Assembly (NCBI GenBank): GCA_943324745.2 | Contig: CALPMT020000001.1 | Span: 62,001 to 126,000, forward strand | DNA length: 64,000 nt | Reading direction: 5' to 3' | DNA from: Chitinophaga pinensis | GTDB lineage: Bacteria; Bacteroidota; Bacteroidia; Flavobacteriales_D; Crocinitomicaceae | Part shown: positions 54,095-62,770 of the stretch, piece after piece | Layout: the number at the start of each line of letters is the position of its first letter | Numbering within the stretch: the stretch's first letter is position 1 | The notes under the pieces: generated by a model | What the model was told of the DNA's origin: nothing | Seen by the model: the letters and a program-made list of their open reading frames with translations, nothing else | The model's database searches: none | Program-made: the position numbers and the translations under genes

Positions 54095-54290
54095 TTCTTC
54101 ACCATATATTTAATCCATTTAAAATGTGTTTTGATTAATTAAACAACTGAATATATTTGTCTAAAACATAAACTTTCCCTCTTTTACACCCGTAATTTCT
54201 TTTAAATAATAATCATTTTCTAGAATAAGGATTCTTTTATTATGTTTTAGTGTACATTTTTAAAATATACTTTTGTGGAATACATTTTTT

Positions 54291-54505
54291 GAAGATCATT
54301 GAGATAAACGAAATGGCAAATAAGGTACTTCTTAAAGAGATGTTTTCACTGCAGAGTAGAAGCGTTTAAACTTGGGGTTTTGATTCAGAAAGAACGCAAA
54401 AGAATTAAAATCAGCCAAAAGGAATTGGCATTGCGTTGTGGCACTAATAAGGCGTATATTTCGCGTATTAAAAATGATACTAGTGATCTTCGTTTACGGA
54501 CCTAG
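54291..54505 (+). pseudogene. Decayed copy of the XRE antitoxin at 50807
   Basis: The DNA is clearly homologous to 50843-51060: GAAGATCATT, GGTACTTCTT, GAGATGTTTTCACT, GGAATTGGCATTGCGTTGTG and GGCACTAATAAGGCGTATAT all align in order. Small indels and stops break the frame. No toxin remnant is seen upstream, and what follows (54506-54716) is unrecognised AT-rich DNA. It shows that this antitoxin type was once present twice here. Confidence 0.8.
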
Positions 54506-54716
54506 TATTCCCTATTTAAAAAGAAGAATATTGCATGAAATACAAGAATGAAATAGATTATTTTAATTGATAATCAAATAATTGACATGTCAAAAGTATT
54601 ACTAAGAACCTTACTGAAAATAAGCTGCAAAATAAGTTTGCTTAATTTTTCACAATTAATAATCAATTGATTTTGATTTAATTGTAAAATGGCGATTGGT
54701 GACAGAGAATTAGAAA

Positions 54717-54751
54717 ATAGTATGCAAGGGGTAACTCCCCTTGCATACTAT
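54717..54751 (-). terminator. Strong hairpin terminator
   Basis: ATAGTATGCAAGGGG-TAACT-CCCCTTGCATACTAT is a perfect 15-bp hairpin 16 bp past the end of the minus-strand gene 54768-55229, followed on that strand by ATTTTCT. The arms are unusually G/C-rich for this region. Confidence 0.85.
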
Positions 54752-54767
54752 CAATTTTAAAATAATA

Positions 54768-55229
54768 TTACATTAAAGCTTTTGCCATTTTATTCGATAA
54801 CTCCAATAATTTGGCAGCATATTTTGCGTCGTTGCAACTTGAAGCATTAGCTTGTAATTTAGAAGCTTTTTGTGCCATTTTCGTGTATTCACCTAAAATA
54901 CTTGCGTCAGTAGGGTTTGCTTTATATTTCTTTAATACTTTGATATAACTGTTCACAAAAGCTGTATAATCTTGGATGAACTTATCACAATCAACACTCA
55001 TAGAGGAATTACTTTCTGTAATTTCAGAATTAGTAGAAGTATTAGTAACACTTTTCACTTTATCCTTATCATTATCAGTGTTTCCTTGTCCGAATTCATT
55101 CGAAATTTCGTTAACCATGTAAAAATTAGATGCATCTCCTTTTAAAACTGTTTGTTTAGAAGCTCCATAACTAGTAAGGGTTACAGAAGTAAATAAGATT
55201 GCTGCTAAAATTGTCATTAAATTTTTCAT
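54768..55229 (-). CDS. Secreted protein of unknown function (153 residues)
   Basis: From ATG 55229 the signal peptide is NLMTILAAILFTSVTLTSYG; the longer frame from 55250 adds no signal and extends into the leader. The mature part is a polar Asn/Ser/Asp stretch (about 25-70) and a helical C-terminus (KFIQDYTAFVNSYIKVLKK ... ALLELSNKMAKALM type helices). No family is recognised. It has a strong terminator, and its leader shares a 19-bp motif with the region at 55605. Confidence 0.7.
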   Translation of the reverse strand: MKNLMTILAAILFTSVTLTSYGASKQTVLKGDASNFYMVNEISNEFGQGNTDNDKDKVKSVTNTSTNSEITESNSSMSVDCDKFIQDYTAFVNSYIKVLKKYKANPTDASILGEYTKMAQKASKLQANASSCNDAKYAAKLLELSNKMAKALM

Positions 55230-55269
55230 TTTGTAGTGCGTAGTCGCCACATTAAATTATTATAAGTTC

Positions 55270-55302
55270 CGTTTTTAAAGTGATTCTGGACTCCACTCTT
55301 TT
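55270..55302 (-). promoter_or_regulatory. Conserved 5' leader motif, copy 1
   Basis: On the minus strand AGTGGAGTCCAGAATCACT, followed by TTAAAAACGG, lies about 40 bp upstream of the 54768-55229 start codon. It is nearly identical to 55605-55635 and has an imperfect dyad (AGTG...CACT), as an operator would. Confidence 0.55.
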
Positions 55303-55469
55303 AATTTTTAATATTTAAAGCTAATTAGAAATCATTAAAATACATTTTGTAATTCATCATATTAATACGATTGTGTCTTTATTGATTGAATACGATTATT
55401 AAATTAAATCATAAACAATTGCTATTATCACACCTTATATTAATACTTTTTTACTTAAAGTATTCATAT

Positions 55470-55545
55470 TTTTTAATCTAATACTTCAAATCTCCACAAC
55501 TAGTTAAAGCAAAAGTGACAAACAAAATTGCTTTAATAAAATAAC
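55470..55545 (-). pseudogene. Possible broken small lipoprotein
   Basis: On the minus strand, AGTTATTTTATTAAAGC... encodes SYFIKAILFVTFALTSCGDLKY followed by a stop, a typical lipoprotein leader. An in-frame ATG is missing; the ATGAAAAAA just upstream is in another frame, one base off. It may be a frame-shifted small lipoprotein sharing the leader motif at 55605. Confidence 0.35.
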
Positions 55546-55604
55546 TATTTTTTCATATAATTAAAATTTAAGTTTACTACTCTTTTGGATTTTCGATTTC
55601 TCCC

Positions 55605-55635
55605 CGTTTTTATAGTGAATCTGGACTCCACTTTT
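55605..55635 (-). promoter_or_regulatory. Conserved 5' leader motif, copy 2
   Basis: On the minus strand AGTGGAGTCCAGATTCACT, followed by ATAAAAACGG, lies upstream of the broken small lipoprotein. Compared with copy 1 it differs at few positions over about 30 bp. Confidence 0.55.
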
Positions 55636-55745
55636 GTTTATTTAATTTATTATTAACAATCCTATTTCTGAACTTTGATTAATTAGAATTAACATATTGA
55701 CCAATAACACCCTAATTCCTAAATCTGTTAAACAAATTTTAGCAG

Positions 55746-55779
55746 TAGATGAAGGGTTTTAGCAATCACTGTTCATCTA
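55746..55779. repeat. Short inverted repeat
   Basis: TAGATGAA and TTCATCTA (8 bp, 18-nt loop) lie in the 745-bp interval between 55230 and 55974, which has no other gene I can support beyond the broken lipoprotein. Confidence 0.35.
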
Positions 55780-55974
55780 GAAAATCATTTTGTTAGGGCA
55801 GCAATGAAAACTAGAACAATAACTAGGATTTCAGCTTTTCAAGTTCCCCTATCTTTTTCAAAAAAACAACATCACAACGAAATATGTTTGCAGTAATAAA
55901 ATCGTTTACTATTTCTTTGTTTTGTATACAGTAGTATAACTCAGAGAAATATCCAAAAGCAATCAAAATTCGTT

Positions 55975-56205
55975 CTATTTTTTAGGATTTTGCCATTTCA
56001 AATCAATTTTCCCTTCTTCCGTGAAATAATACGTTTTTTGTTTGCGGCAATAGGCAACAGGAGCTTTAAATTCTTTCTTTAACACAGAAACATAGTAATA
56101 TACCAATCGCTCACTGATGCCTAAACGTTCGGCAACTGTTGCAGGAGATCCTGATGCCCCCTCCATAATCAATTCGATAAATTCTTGAAATTTAATATTA
56201 TTCAT
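55975..56205 (-). CDS. Small winged-helix DNA-binding protein, copy 2
   Basis: From ATG 56205 the protein is 76 residues. An HTH region (GSPATVAERLGISERLVYYY) is followed by KKEFKAPVAYCRKQKTYYFTEEG, the wing. The longer frame from 56295 would overlap the neighbour fully, so the short start is preferred. It aligns closely with the gene just upstream (GSPKEVAAKLAVSNRMIHHY; KTSFNAPIEYNRYKKSYHFTDEG). The two start/stop regions overlap by 8 bp. It is likely a transcription regulator. Confidence 0.7.
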   Translation of the reverse strand: MNNIKFQEFIELIMEGASGSPATVAERLGISERLVYYYVSVLKKEFKAPVAYCRKQKTYYFTEEGKIDLKWQNPKK

Positions 56206-56434
56206 TCTTTTCAACTTTACACCACTCCCAAAGTAAAAAACCTTCGTCTGTAAAATGGTAACTTTTTTTATACCGATTGTACTCAATAGGTGCATTGAAA
56301 GAAGTCTTCAAAAGATGTACATAATGGTGAATCATCCGATTACTTACAGCTAATTTTGCTGCGACTTCCTTTGGTGAGCCTGTACGTTCTTTTTCCACTA
56401 ATAGAATAAATTGCTTAATTTTTACGATGTTCAT
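56198..56434 (-). CDS. Small winged-helix DNA-binding protein, copy 1
   Basis: The 78-residue protein has an HTH (about 18-45) and a wing (about 50-70) as in its tandem neighbour, and a C-terminal acidic end. The two genes form a duplicated pair on one transcript and may form a heterodimer. DeoR/HTH_11-like folds of this size are common regulators; the target is unknown. No regulated neighbour is obvious; the nearest is the DUF2071 gene across a 415-bp interval (56435-56849) in which I see nothing else. Confidence 0.7.
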   Translation of the reverse strand: MNIVKIKQFILLVEKERTGSPKEVAAKLAVSNRMIHHYVHLLKTSFNAPIEYNRYKKSYHFTDEGFLLWEWCKVEKNE

Positions 56435-56849
56435 TCCCTCACTTTTCTATATAGTAGAATAACTCTTAATATTGTCCCTTTTAATACTTTACAAAGGAAT
56501 AGAAGTCGAACGAAATATATTTTCAGTTTTAAAAGGTTGTAATTATTTATTATTCAGGAATTTTGGTGTAATGGACAATTTTTTGGCTTTTTATTTTTAC
56601 CCTATTGGAAATCGTATTTTTTTGTATTCGGAAGTTTAATTGTTATTCCAAAACGGAAACAGGCAATGCTAAAGAGAAATCAAACGCTATAAGTATTAAA
56701 CCGTATTTTCAAAACCTTCATTTAACCAAAGAAATAAGCAAACAAAAATCCATTGCGTAAAATCTAAAAAATATTCCAGAATTTACTTCAATTCATTGAA
56801 AAATATAATGTATATTTAATTCAAATCACTTCACTAATCTTTAGGACTA

Positions 56850-57566
56850 ATGGCTACGAATTTTTTAACTGCACGTTGGGAAAAATTAGTAATGGCCAAT
56901 TTTGAAATTGACCCTCAACTTCTCCAAAAATACCTCCCATTCGGAACCGAACTAGACCTTTGGGAAGGAAAGTGTATGATCTCATTAATCGGTTTTATGT
57001 TTTTGGATACCAAACTAAAAGGTGTAAAAGTCCCCTTCCATTCCAATTTTGAAGAAGTGAATCTTCGATTTTATGTTAAAAAATTAGACCATGGTATTTG
57101 GAAACGTGGTGTTGTATTTATCAAAGAAATTGTTCCAAAACCTGCTATAACACTCATCGCAAATTCATTATATCAAGAACATTATCATACTATGCCGATG
57201 AAACATGCATGGGAGATTTCTGACCAGAATCTCTTAATTGAATATGCATTTTACAACAAAAAGAAGTGGCACTCTTTTAGTATAATAGCTGAACAAAACC
57301 AACAGGAAATTGCTTTAGGCAGCGAAGAGGAATTTATCACAGAACATTATTGGGGATATACACAACTTTCAACCACAAAAACTTCTGAATATGAAGTCGT
57401 TCACCCAACTTGGAAGATCTACCCAACCATCAATTACAGTATACACGTCGACTTTGAAGCCGTATATGGTAGAAACTTCAAAATTCTAAACGATTCAACC
57501 CCGTGTTCAGTGTTTTTAGCAGAAGGTTCTGAAATCGCTGTAAAAGGAAAAAGCAAGCGCAAATGA
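56850..57566 (+). CDS. DUF2071 family protein (YqjF-like)
   Basis: The 238-residue soluble protein matches DUF2071: ATNFLTARWEKLVMANFEID at the N-terminus, SLIGFMFLDTKLKGVKVPFH near 45-65, then NFEEVNLRFYV and a C-terminal WKIYPTINYSIHVDFEAVYG. The family has an acetoacetate-decarboxylase-like fold with no established reaction. It stands alone and converges with the BrkB gene (14 bp between stops), with no visible terminator. Confidence 0.88.
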   Translation: MATNFLTARWEKLVMANFEIDPQLLQKYLPFGTELDLWEGKCMISLIGFMFLDTKLKGVKVPFHSNFEEVNLRFYVKKLDHGIWKRGVVFIKEIVPKPAITLIANSLYQEHYHTMPMKHAWEISDQNLLIEYAFYNKKKWHSFSIIAEQNQQEIALGSEEEFITEHYWGYTQLSTTKTSEYEVVHPTWKIYPTINYSIHVDFEAVYGRNFKILNDSTPCSVFLAEGSEIAVKGKSKRK

Positions 57567-57580
57567 ATGTCAAATATGAC

Positions 57581-58483
57581 TTATTTAACTACAATTGGCC
57601 TTCCTAAAATCTTGGCATAAACAGCTGTGAATTTTGCTCCAAAGAATATAATTTGAGAAGTATAATACACCCAAGCTAATAAAATCAAAATAGTACCAGC
57701 TATACCTGCATCTTTTGCGAAAAAATAATGAGTCAAGTAATATTTTATACCTAATTGACCAAGGTAAAGCAAAGTTGATGTTACTACACTTCCCGCAAGT
57801 GCTAAACGATTCAATACGACACCATCAGAAATATATTTCAGAATAAAATAAAAGATAATTATGTTTGTTGTAAATGGAATAAGATGTTGTGTTAGAAAAA
57901 CAAAAATGTCATGTAAAGCATTTAAACTATTAAATAATTTATCACCAAAAGAAAGAATAAGAATTTGAGCAAAATAAGTAATAATTACAATAAGTCCAAA
58001 AATCATTAATAATACGATGTGAATTAACCGATCACGTAAGGTAGAAACTATCATTTTCTTACTGGATTCATGAATCAATTCGATATCGTAAAACTCGTTA
58101 ATACTATGTTGCAAAGAGGATAAAATAGCTGTCGATGAAATTAATAACACAACGACTCCAACAACTTGTAACGCAAAATTACTTTTATGGAAATTGATTT
58201 CATGTAAAAAAGTGAGTATCCCTTTTACATCTTTGATTCCTATATGTTCAGTTAATAGTGAAGAAATGATTGTCTCCATCTTTGATTGCCCAATAAAAGC
58301 TCCAAATGAAACAATACTTAAATATAAAATCGGAACTAAGGCAAATATGGTGTAATAGGACAATGCTGCTCCATGAAAAAAACTTTTTTCGCTCCCAAAT
58401 TCTATGATGGTTTGCTTAAATAATTTCCCAACTTCTTTCCAAGTCAGATGACGAATATGTTCAGATATAGATTTCTTTGACAT
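57581..58483 (-). CDS. YihY/BrkB-family membrane protein
   Basis: The 300-residue inner-membrane protein has about six hydrophobic segments and the family pattern: FGSEKSFFHGAALSYYTIFALVPILYLSI near 30-58, then the middle loop (about 75-110), and GTILILLAWVYYTSQIIFFGAKFT near 265-290. The N-terminal SEKSFFHGAALSYYT is characteristic. The BrkB family (formerly called RNase BN) is an uncharacterised membrane protein family. It overlaps the upstream ABC ATPase gene by 23 bp, so the two may be functionally linked. Confidence 0.9.
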   Translation of the reverse strand: MSKKSISEHIRHLTWKEVGKLFKQTIIEFGSEKSFFHGAALSYYTIFALVPILYLSIVSFGAFIGQSKMETIISSLLTEHIGIKDVKGILTFLHEINFHKSNFALQVVGVVVLLISSTAILSSLQHSINEFYDIELIHESSKKMIVSTLRDRLIHIVLLMIFGLIVIITYFAQILILSFGDKLFNSLNALHDIFVFLTQHLIPFTTNIIIFYFILKYISDGVVLNRLALAGSVVTSTLLYLGQLGIKYYLTHYFFAKDAGIAGTILILLAWVYYTSQIIFFGAKFTAVYAKILGRPIVVK

Positions 58484-59384
58484 AATCTAACGATTCAGGA
58501 TGATTTAATATAATTATTTCTTTTTTGTTGACCTTAAAAGTCGATTGGATATAACCACCGTAATACGTTGAAAATTGAAAATCAACTTCAATTTTTCGCA
58601 TCCCTTTATCTGCTGTCAATCTAAATTGATGAGGCCTAAATAAAAACTCTTTTCTTTCTATAAGTATACGATTCACCTCTCCAAAAAATAAGGCTTCTTG
58701 GTAATTTGTTGGTTGCTCGTAAAACGCTTTAGATATGTCTAAACGTTTGATCACTCCCTCTGAAAAATAGGCGATTTTATCTGCTAAACCCAATACATCT
58801 TGACCGTCATGTGTAACAAAGATAAAAGTCGTTTTTCGTGTCTTTTTTAACGCTTGTAAATAATGAATTACCTTTCGTTTAATATGTGCATCCATATGAG
58901 CAAATGGTTCATCTAATAAGATAACCTTAGGCTCCATGATTAATGCTCGTCCTAACGCTAATCGTTGTTTTTCACCTCCTGAAATATAAACAGCTTGACT
59001 TCCTGCAATTGAAGTTAACCCAAGTAAATCTAATAATTCATCTGCAAACTGATCTCGGATCACCTTACTTAAATGATTCGCTTTAACAATTAAATTTTCA
59101 CGTACCGTATGATATAAATCAAGACCAAATTCTTGATTCACTAATTGAACTTCTGGATGACCAGGTACTAATCGATCTTTTGGACCAAAAATAATTTCCC
59201 CATCTAATTTCACGATTCCTTTAGAAGCATCTAATAATCCTGCAACAATGTGAAGTAAGGTTGATTTCCCAGCACCACTCGGACCTACTAACCCCATCAT
59301 CTCTCCTTTTTTAACGGATAGCTGAATATTCGAAAGAATAGAACGATTCCCACGTTCAAAATAAACTCCTTGTATTGAGAACAT
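58461..59384 (-). CDS. ABC transporter ATP-binding protein (orphan)
   Basis: The 307-residue protein has a complete ABC ATPase: Walker A GPSGAGKST, a Q-loop LVNQEFGLD, signature ISGGEKQRLALGRAL (a variant of LSGGQ), Walker B VILLDEPF, and the switch His in FVTHDGQD. A C-terminal domain of about 80 residues (about 225-307, RPHQFRLTAD) resembles TOBE domains of import ATPases such as PotA/FbpC. No ABC permease or binding-protein gene is nearby; the overlapping BrkB gene is the only membrane protein. It overlaps the upstream gene by 1 bp. Confidence 0.9.
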   Translation of the reverse strand: MFSIQGVYFERGNRSILSNIQLSVKKGEMMGLVGPSGAGKSTLLHIVAGLLDASKGIVKLDGEIIFGPKDRLVPGHPEVQLVNQEFGLDLYHTVRENLIVKANHLSKVIRDQFADELLDLLGLTSIAGSQAVYISGGEKQRLALGRALIMEPKVILLDEPFAHMDAHIKRKVIHYLQALKKTRKTTFIFVTHDGQDVLGLADKIAYFSEGVIKRLDISKAFYEQPTNYQEALFFGEVNRILIERKEFLFRPHQFRLTADKGMRKIEVDFQFSTYYGGYIQSTFKVNKKEIIILNHPESLDYVKEIYI

Positions 59385-59812
59385 TAATCGCGCGCTAAAT
59401 CTAATGGAAACTCTTTTGAAGCAATATATACACCAGGGATTGGATCTGATAAAGGCTCATAATCCTTAATAAATACCTTGAACACTACATCCTCTCCTAC
59501 ATTTTCAAAAACATAAGAATCAACAATACTTTCAGAAATCGCAAATGCGCCCTCCACCCCATTTTCCATTTTTAATCTCGCAACTAACATATTTGGAATT
59601 TCATAGGAAAAAGGCACCTCGTTTAAAACACCATTTAAAACGTAAACACTTTGCGTTTCAAGAACCACATCTTTTAAATCAGTAGACACAGCAAATTCAT
59701 CCTCCCATTCGTATAGTGGATTGTTTTCAGATTCTTTCCCTTCATGATTTGCTTCAGCATATTCAGGAGAAAAATCATCATTTAATAAATAAAAGTGTGC
59801 TGTTATCTTCAT
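59384..59812 (-). CDS. Hypothetical protein (142 residues)
   Basis: The acidic cytoplasmic protein is beta-rich (AHFYLLNDDFSPEYAEANHE; VFENVGEDVVFKVFIKDYEP). No family is recognised. It is the first gene of the three-gene unit with the ABC ATPase and BrkB protein, with a 1-bp overlap with the ATPase. Confidence 0.65.
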   Translation of the reverse strand: MKITAHFYLLNDDFSPEYAEANHEGKESENNPLYEWEDEFAVSTDLKDVVLETQSVYVLNGVLNEVPFSYEIPNMLVARLKMENGVEGAFAISESIVDSYVFENVGEDVVFKVFIKDYEPLSDPIPGVYIASKEFPLDLARD

Positions 59813-59911
59813 GATGCTTAATTATATTTTCTAAACAAAGATACGATTAATGCGATAAACTTTGAATACTGAAAATTGTGAAATAAATCCATCTTAACAA
59901 TAGATTAGATA

Positions 59912-59962
59912 ACAAAACAAAAACGCGATAGTCTATTAAGATTATCGCGTTTTTTGTTTTGT
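59912..59962 (-). terminator. Terminator of glnN
   Basis: A long inverted repeat (AACGCGATA / TATCGCGTT, flanked by ACAAAACAAAA / TTTTGTTTTGT, loop 12 nt) lies 13 bp beyond the glnN stop. It has a T-run on both strands, so it also separates glnN from the next unit. Confidence 0.9.
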
Positions 59963-59974
59963 GCAATTAGTAGA

Positions 59975-62164
59975 TTACTTTGTGAAAAGCATTTCTCTAA
60001 ATTTAGCTAATGGCCATAATTCATCATCAACTAATAATTCTAATTTATCTGCATGGTAACGAATTTCATCAAAATAAACTTTCACTTTATCACAGTAAGC
60101 AACAGCTTTCTCTTCGATACTCTCAATTTTATTTACTGATTTTCTTTCTTCTAACATCGTATCACACAATGACTTCATTGAATTTAAATGTAAAGAAATT
60201 TTAGTAATGATTTCAACTTGTGATTTAGTAGCTGCTTTTGCATCTGCTCCTAATACTGCATTTAATCCTTGAACGTTTTGAATTAAACGATTTTGGTATT
60301 CAACTACAGCTGGTATAATTTGATTTTGAGCAATTTCTCCAATCAAACGAGCTTCAATTTGAATTTTATGAACGTAGTTTTCAAAATCGATATCTTTACG
60401 CGCTTCAATTTCTCTTTCCGTCAAGATATTTAATTTCTCAAACATTTCGATTGTTTTCTTTTCAGACCAAACACCTAATGCACGTGGTGTATCTTTAAAA
60501 TTGTTTAATCCTCTACTTTCAGCTTCTTTTACCCACTCATCACCGTAACCATTTCCTTCGAAACGAATTTTTTTGGAATGCGTGATTAATTTTTGTAATT
60601 CTTTTAAGATCGCTTCATCTTTTGCATCTCCATCATTGATTCTAGCATCTACATCTTTTTTAAATTGAATCAATTGATCAGCCATAATCGTATTTAATAC
60701 AATCATTGCAGAAGCACAGTTCGCAGAAGAACCAACAGCTCTGAACTCAAATTTATTTCCTGTAAAAGCAAAAGGAGAAGTTCTATTTCTATCTGTATTA
60801 TCCAACATGATTTGTGGAATCTTACCAATATTCAATTTCAATTCCGTTTTATCTTGAGGAGTCATTTTACCTGACTTCACGTTTTTCTCTAATTCATCTA
60901 ACATGGAAGATAAATGAGAACCAATAAACGTAGAAATAATTGCTGGTGGAGCCTCATTTGCACCTAAACGGTGATCATTACTTGCAGAAACGATACATGC
61001 TCTTAATAAATCTGCATTATTATGAATGGCTGCGATCGTATTTACAAAGAATGTTAAGAATTGTAAGTTAGATTTAGGATTTTTTCCTGGAGCCAATAAA
61101 TTTACTCCTGTATTGGTAGATAAAGACCAGTTATTGTGTTTCCCAGATCCGTTTACACCAGAAAATGGTTTTTCGTGTAGTAAAATATGGAAATCATGGT
61201 TGATTGCAATTTTCTCTAACAAATCCATCAACAATAAGTTGTGGTCATTTGCTAAATTACACTCTTCAAAGATCGGAGCACACTCATATTGGTTAGGAGC
61301 AACCTCATTATGACGCGTAGTTACAGGTATACCTAAACGTACGGCCTCTTGTTCGAAGTCACGCATAAATGCTTCTACTCTTTCTGGAATTGAACCAAAG
61401 TAGTGATCTTCTAATTGTTGTCCTTTAGCAGATGCATGACCAAATAAAGCTCTACCTGTCATCATTATATCTGGACGAGCATTATAGAATGCTTTATCTA
61501 TTAGAAAGTATTCTTGCTCCCAACCTAAGGTAGCATTTACTTTAACAACGTTTTTATCAAAATATTGACACACTTCCACCGCTGCTGTATCTACCGCGTG
61601 AAGTGCTTTAATCAATGGCATTTTAAAATCTAATGATTCACCAGTATAAGAGATGAAAATCGTAGGTACACATAATGTTTTACCAATTACAAACGCTGGA
61701 GAAGATGGATCCCAAGCTGTATATCCTCTTGCTTCAAAGGTATTACGAATACCTCCATTTGGAAAAGAAGAAGCATCTGGCTCTTGTTGAACTAATAAGT
61801 CACCATCGAATTTTTCAATGGCTCTTCCAGGACCTACAGGCTTAAAGAATGCATCATGTTTTTCAGCTGTCGAACCAGTTAATGGCTGAAACCAGTGCGT
61901 ATAATGAGTAGCACCTTTTGTTAGAGCCCAATCCTTCATTGCAGAAGCAACTTGATCAGCCATTTTACGATCTAAACGAACACCATTACCACTATTGATT
62001 GCGTCCACCATGCTTTTATATGCATCACCAGGTAGAAATTCACGCATAACATCTAAATGAAATACATTCTCACCAAATAAAGAGGAAATTTTCCCGTCGT
62101 AATCGGAGTGTTTTGCTTTACGATTTAAAACATCTTGATACGCTTTCTGTCTAATTGCAGCCAT
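59975..62164 (-). CDS. glnN: Type III glutamine synthetase
   Basis: The 729-residue length is typical of GSIII, much longer than GlnA (about 450-470). Motifs are HYTHWFQPLTGSTAEKHDAF, LGWEQEYFLID (GSIII equivalent of the GS nucleotide/metal Glu motif), RHNEVAPNQYECAPIFEECN, HEKPFSGVNGSGKHNNWSLS, NRTSPFAFTGNKFEFRAVGS. It makes glutamine from glutamate, ammonia and ATP in the cytoplasm. GSIII is frequent in Bacteroidota. It is monocistronic: a MarR gene lies 150 bp upstream on the same strand and a terminator follows. Confidence 0.98.
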   Translation of the reverse strand: MAAIRQKAYQDVLNRKAKHSDYDGKISSLFGENVFHLDVMREFLPGDAYKSMVDAINSGNGVRLDRKMADQVASAMKDWALTKGATHYTHWFQPLTGSTAEKHDAFFKPVGPGRAIEKFDGDLLVQQEPDASSFPNGGIRNTFEARGYTAWDPSSPAFVIGKTLCVPTIFISYTGESLDFKMPLIKALHAVDTAAVEVCQYFDKNVVKVNATLGWEQEYFLIDKAFYNARPDIMMTGRALFGHASAKGQQLEDHYFGSIPERVEAFMRDFEQEAVRLGIPVTTRHNEVAPNQYECAPIFEECNLANDHNLLLMDLLEKIAINHDFHILLHEKPFSGVNGSGKHNNWSLSTNTGVNLLAPGKNPKSNLQFLTFFVNTIAAIHNNADLLRACIVSASNDHRLGANEAPPAIISTFIGSHLSSMLDELEKNVKSGKMTPQDKTELKLNIGKIPQIMLDNTDRNRTSPFAFTGNKFEFRAVGSSANCASAMIVLNTIMADQLIQFKKDVDARINDGDAKDEAILKELQKLITHSKKIRFEGNGYGDEWVKEAESRGLNNFKDTPRALGVWSEKKTIEMFEKLNILTEREIEARKDIDFENYVHKIQIEARLIGEIAQNQIIPAVVEYQNRLIQNVQGLNAVLGADAKAATKSQVEIITKISLHLNSMKSLCDTMLEERKSVNKIESIEEKAVAYCDKVKVYFDEIRYHADKLELLVDDELWPLAKFREMLFTK

Positions 62165-62314
62165 AAAATTTAATTTTTCGCTACAAAGGTATTTTTTTTA
62201 GGGGGTAAATCAAAAAAAAGCATATTTATTTTTCAAACACCCCCTGTTAATTTAATATTAAATTAAAAAAACCTAAAAATTTTGAATGTTAGACTCAAAA
62301 TCTAGTATTTATAA

Positions 62315-62758
62315 TCAACTTCTTATTTTGTCTAATAAATAACTCAATGTTTCAGACTCTTCCTCGGTAAGATTATTTACAAAAACCAACTCTTTATCAA
62401 AATCAATATCAATTACTTCCAGTAAACTCATCCCTTTTTGGGTGATCTTAACTTCAACAATACGTTTGTCTTTCTCATTTCGAATACGTTCGATCAGTTT
62501 TTTATCACACAATTTATCCATCAATCGCGTAGTGTTTGGCGACTTTTCAATCATTCGTTCTTTCACCGTGTTTACATTCAATTTCGATTTCGCACCACGT
62601 AAGATCCGTAAAATATTAAACTGTGGCATCGTTAAGTCATGTCGAGACATATACTTATTTTGTAAACCTGCCATCCAGTTATTGGTATGACGTATATTTA
62701 TAAGTGCTTTTATGTTGGAAGAGGCAAATTTTATATTTAGTTCTTTTCCGATTTCCAT
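62315..62758 (-). CDS. MarR-family transcriptional regulator
   Basis: The 147-residue protein has a MarR winged helix-turn-helix (LTMPQFNILRILRGAKSKLN, then VKERMIEKSPNTTRLMDKLC, then RNEKDKRIVEVKITQKG wing) and a C-terminal dimerisation helix (LSYLLDKIRS). It starts 12 bp after the S24 repressor gene and they are probably one operon. The effector is unknown; targets are likely local or on unlinked genes. Confidence 0.9.
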   Translation of the reverse strand: MEIGKELNIKFASSNIKALINIRHTNNWMAGLQNKYMSRHDLTMPQFNILRILRGAKSKLNVNTVKERMIEKSPNTTRLMDKLCDKKLIERIRNEKDKRIVEVKITQKGMSLLEVIDIDFDKELVFVNNLTEEESETLSYLLDKIRS

Positions 62759-62770
62759 AGAGTGGGAATT

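Noticed and set aside
61026..61313. 95-residue frame on the plus strand inside glnN
   Set aside because: Antisense to a long, well-supported GSIII gene; no independent evidence.
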